Assembly: GCF_024171815.1 (NCBI RefSeq)
Contig: NZ_JAMTCJ010000003.1
Span: forward strand, 124,001 to 188,000
Direction: 5' to 3'
Source of the DNA: Williamsia maris
Lineage (GTDB): Bacteria > Actinomycetota > Actinomycetes > Mycobacteriales > Mycobacteriaceae
Length of the DNA: 64,000 bases
Shown: one piece after another, positions 61,855 to 64,000 of the stretch
Position numbering within the stretch: the stretch's first letter is position 1
How the letters are laid out: the number at the start of each line of letters is the position of its first letter
The notes under the pieces: generated by a model
Told to the model about the DNA's origin: nothing
Databases searched by the model: none
The model's input: only the letters and a program-made list of their open reading frames with translations
Position numbers and translations under genes: made by a program

Positions 61855-63216
61855 TCACGGTAGGCGAACCTGCTCGGTCAACCACGACCGCCATCCCGCC
61901 AGCACCGTCGCGCCGGGCGCACCGAGTTGGCCCTGCATGGCCGCGGCCTGCTGGACCGCGGTGCTGGGGCCGGTGGCCAGGGCGAGGTAGAGAGAGCGGA
62001 GCTTGGCGTCGCCGTATTTCCCGCCGACGTAGGCGGCGAACGACCAGGCGCTCTGGTACGCGATCGGCGCCTGCGGACCGGACACGGTGAACGCTGCGTC
62101 GGTCGGCAGCGCCGTGGGGGCACCACCGGCGGCGACCTGCGCGGCGAGGTCGGGCGCGGCGTCGGACAGGCGCCGGTAGGTGCCCTTGCGCCCGACGTAT
62201 TCAGCCACGCCTTCGGTGACCCATTTCGCCGAGGTGGGCGCGGTCTTGGTGCGGGCCGCGACATGGGTCATCTCGTGACGCAACACGACGTCGAGAGCGG
62301 GACCGGCCAGCCCGGTGACCGAACCCGGCGTGAACACGATGCGCTGCCCCTCGGTGAACCCGTCGACCGCGTCGGCGGACGCGGAGACCGTCGCGGCGGC
62401 AGCCGCAGAGGAGTCCGCTCCCGCACTGCCCGACAGGGCCGCGAACGCAGGCGTCGAGTCCGTCGCGATCAGTACCGCGCGTCGGGGCCACTGCGGGCCC
62501 CAGAAAGCGGTCACCGCCGCCACCGCACCGGGCAGCGAGGACGTCAGGCGGGTGGCCAGAGCGGTGCTGCCGGGGTAACCGAGGACGACCGACTCGCCGC
62601 CTGCGGTGGCCGCGCGCGTCGCCCGGACACCGGGGAAGTCCCAGAACTGCGGGGTGGGCGCCGGTTCGCCCTGGATGGGCCCGGCGTCACCGACGACCTT
62701 CCAGCTGTCGTCGTACCGGGCCAACGCGAGTGGTCGGACGACGTCGACGGGCGGTTCGTCGACTCCGGCGAGCGCGTACTGCAACCCGACCGGGGCGATC
62801 CACGAGTCGGAACTGCCCTCGGAGTCGAGACGCGCCTGCAGATCGGTGGGTACGAGGACCTCACCGAGTGCTGTCGTCCGGTCGATCCGGTACCGGAACG
62901 TCGCCATGCCTGCGGCGTGGACGTTGATCGTCTGCTGCTGGATCGACGCACGGAACTCCGGCGTGGCCGCGGGGTCGATCAGGGCGTTCACCGCGGCGGT
63001 GTCGCCCGCACGCTGCGCGGTCGTGAGCTTGTCCAGCGTCGCCAGAACCGACGACTCGCGCTGATCCTCGTAGACGTTGGCCTGTGAGGTGGGCGCGGCA
63101 TCCGGCTTTGACGACGACCCGCAGCCCGCGAGGGCGACCGCGACGACGCCGAGGGCGAGCAGACGTGTGGGCAACCGTCGGGCCGAGCGCGACGACCGGG
63201 ATGACCCGGACCGCAC
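61855..63216 (-). CDS. Exported lipoprotein with zinc metallopeptidase (gluzincin) motif
   Basis: 453 residues. Arg-rich N-terminus, hydrophobic stretch and lipobox 'VALAGC' (about Cys32). The C-terminal domain has 'VLRHEMTHVAAR' (HExxH) and, 24 residues later, 'WVTEGVAEYVG', whose Glu completes a gluzincin zinc site (peptidase MA-like). The region in between the lipobox and the peptidase (about 40-200) is an unrecognised beta-rich domain. The target is unknown; its place beside an NlpC/P60 hydrolase and PimB suggests envelope work. Confidence 0.83.
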   Translation of the reverse strand: MRSGSSRSSRSARRLPTRLLALGVVAVALAGCGSSSKPDAAPTSQANVYEDQRESSVLATLDKLTTAQRAGDTAAVNALIDPAATPEFRASIQQQTINVHAAGMATFRYRIDRTTALGEVLVPTDLQARLDSEGSSDSWIAPVGLQYALAGVDEPPVDVVRPLALARYDDSWKVVGDAGPIQGEPAPTPQFWDFPGVRATRAATAGGESVVLGYPGSTALATRLTSSLPGAVAAVTAFWGPQWPRRAVLIATDSTPAFAALSGSAGADSSAAAAATVSASADAVDGFTEGQRIVFTPGSVTGLAGPALDVVLRHEMTHVAARTKTAPTSAKWVTEGVAEYVGRKGTYRRLSDAAPDLAAQVAAGGAPTALPTDAAFTVSGPQAPIAYQSAWSFAAYVGGKYGDAKLRSLYLALATGPSTAVQQAAAMQGQLGAPGATVLAGWRSWLTEQVRLP

Positions 63217-63218
63217 GG

Positions 63219-64000
63219 TCAGTATCGCCGGGCGGAGTTGAAGGGGCCCGCCTCGTCGATCGGGGCGACCTTGACCGGGACGCCGAACGTCGACGCGTGC
63301 ACCACGTAGCCGTCTCCGATGTACATACCGACGTGACTCGCGTCGCCGTAGTAGATGACCAGGTCACCTGGCTTCAGGTCGTTGCGCGCCACCGGCGTTC
63401 CACCGGCGAGCTGTGCCTCGCTGGATCGGGGCAGGACCTTGCCCGCCTGCTTGTAAGCCCAGACCATGAGGCCAGAGCAGTCGAACTGTCCCGGCCCGGT
63501 CGCTCCCCACACGTACGGGTCGCCGATGCGGGTGAGCGCCGCCGAGACAGCCACTGCCTCCGCGGCGGTGCCCTTGGCCACGAGTGCTGGATCGAAATTG
63601 ATCACGGGGCCGCGTAGCGCGGCGAGCTGCTTGCCGGTGAGTGACTCGTACACCGCCTTGACCTGCACTATCTGCAGTTGCAGGTCACTCTGCTTGGACT
63701 GGAGGTCGGCGCGACGCTTGTCCACCGCGGTGACCGCGGCAGCAGCCTCGCGTCCTGCGGCCGTGGCCGCGTCGCGCGCCTTCGTCGCCGCCGCGCTGGC
63801 CGTGCGATATGCCTTCAGGTCCCGGACGGTCTGACGCGACACCATCTCGAGACCGGACATCTGATCGAGCAGCGACTGCGGCGAGTCCGACACGAGCACC
63901 GCGTAGAGGCGGTTGACCCGAGCGCCGCGATAACTGGCCCGGACGAGCCCGTCGACGCGACCCTGGAGTTCGTCGAGCCTGCCCGACAGACTGTCGAGAG
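63219..64000 (-). CDS. NlpC/P60 peptidoglycan endopeptidase (5' end beyond window)
   Basis: The last ~260 residues of a gene entering from the right edge. An Ala/Lys/Gln-rich coiled coil (about the first 115 visible residues) is followed by a complete NlpC/P60 domain: catalytic Cys in 'GPGQFDCSGLMVWAY', His in 'DASHVGMYIGDGYVVHAS'. It should cleave D-Glu-mDAP bonds in peptide stems. It resembles Rv2190c in order and coiled-coil-plus-NlpC layout, a RipA-like enzyme. The signal peptide lies outside the window. Confidence 0.92.
   Translation of the reverse strand, partial: LDSLSGRLDELQGRVDGLVRASYRGARVNRLYAVLVSDSPQSLLDQMSGLEMVSRQTVRDLKAYRTASAAATKARDAATAAGREAAAAVTAVDKRRADLQSKQSDLQLQIVQVKAVYESLTGKQLAALRGPVINFDPALVAKGTAAEAVAVSAALTRIGDPYVWGATGPGQFDCSGLMVWAYKQAGKVLPRSSEAQLAGGTPVARNDLKPGDLVIYYGDASHVGMYIGDGYVVHASTFGVPVKVAPIDEAGPFNSARRY

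Overview
The window is high-GC actinobacterial DNA with dense, often overlapping genes, many GTG starts and strong G/C third-position bias. Gene content and order point to the mycolic-acid-bearing Mycobacteriales, most likely a Gordonia- or Rhodococcus-like organism. The evidence is a meso-diaminopimelate-type MurE, Wag31/SepF polar-growth genes, lipomannan mannosyltransferases, FadD15, an MTB12-like lipoprotein and a CrtO/CruF/CruG keto-carotenoid set. The genus is inference.

Layout. 1-12.2 kb: the end of an MHS-type transporter; the minus-strand set dnaE, a small membrane protein, rluD and lspA (the last three overlapping or nearly so); two lipoproteins; asparaginase; DNA polymerase IV; a palindromic repeat element; and a divergent TetR / F420-type reductase pair with two operator palindromes. 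12.2-36.2 kb: ileS with a T-box leader, then the division and cell-wall (dcw) cluster, all on the minus strand. In transcription order it runs mraZ, rsmH, ftsL-like, ftsI, murE, a MurF remnant, mraY, murD, ftsW, murG, murC, ftsQ, ftsZ, pgeF, yggS-type, sepF, yggT, wag31. Most members overlap by 4-8 bases. 36.5-64 kb: a block that follows the M. tuberculosis Rv2169c-Rv2190c order (DUF3040, GNAT, lppM, metF, idsA, mptA, Rv2175c-like, pknL, aroG, RNase AS, mannosyltransferase, acyltransferase, ArsA-like, two SRPBCC proteins, fadD15, pimB, NlpC/P60). Carotenoid genes (crtO, cruF, cruG, crtI, crtB) are threaded through it.

How the genes work together. The dcw genes make lipid II (MurC, D, E, MraY, MurG) and the septal machine (FtsZ, FtsQ, FtsW, FtsI, FtsL-like, SepF, Wag31). 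The carotenoid genes plus IdsA can supply GGPP, phytoene, lycopene and then hydroxylated, ketolated and glycosylated gamma-carotene-type pigments. A lycopene cyclase would be needed and is not in the window. MptA, the GT87 enzyme and PimB build phosphatidylinositol mannosides and lipomannan.

Most notable points. (1) The murF slot holds only a diverged, 162-residue, domain-3-like protein, and no intact MurF is present. (2) A perfect mycobacterial-type LexA box lies upstream of the GNAT gene. (3) A large nested palindrome lies upstream of dinB. (4) Two tandem hairpins lie between mraZ and rsmH, and their loops resemble the mraZ operator. (5) Carotenoid genes are interleaved, some with 4-base overlaps, with conserved envelope genes.
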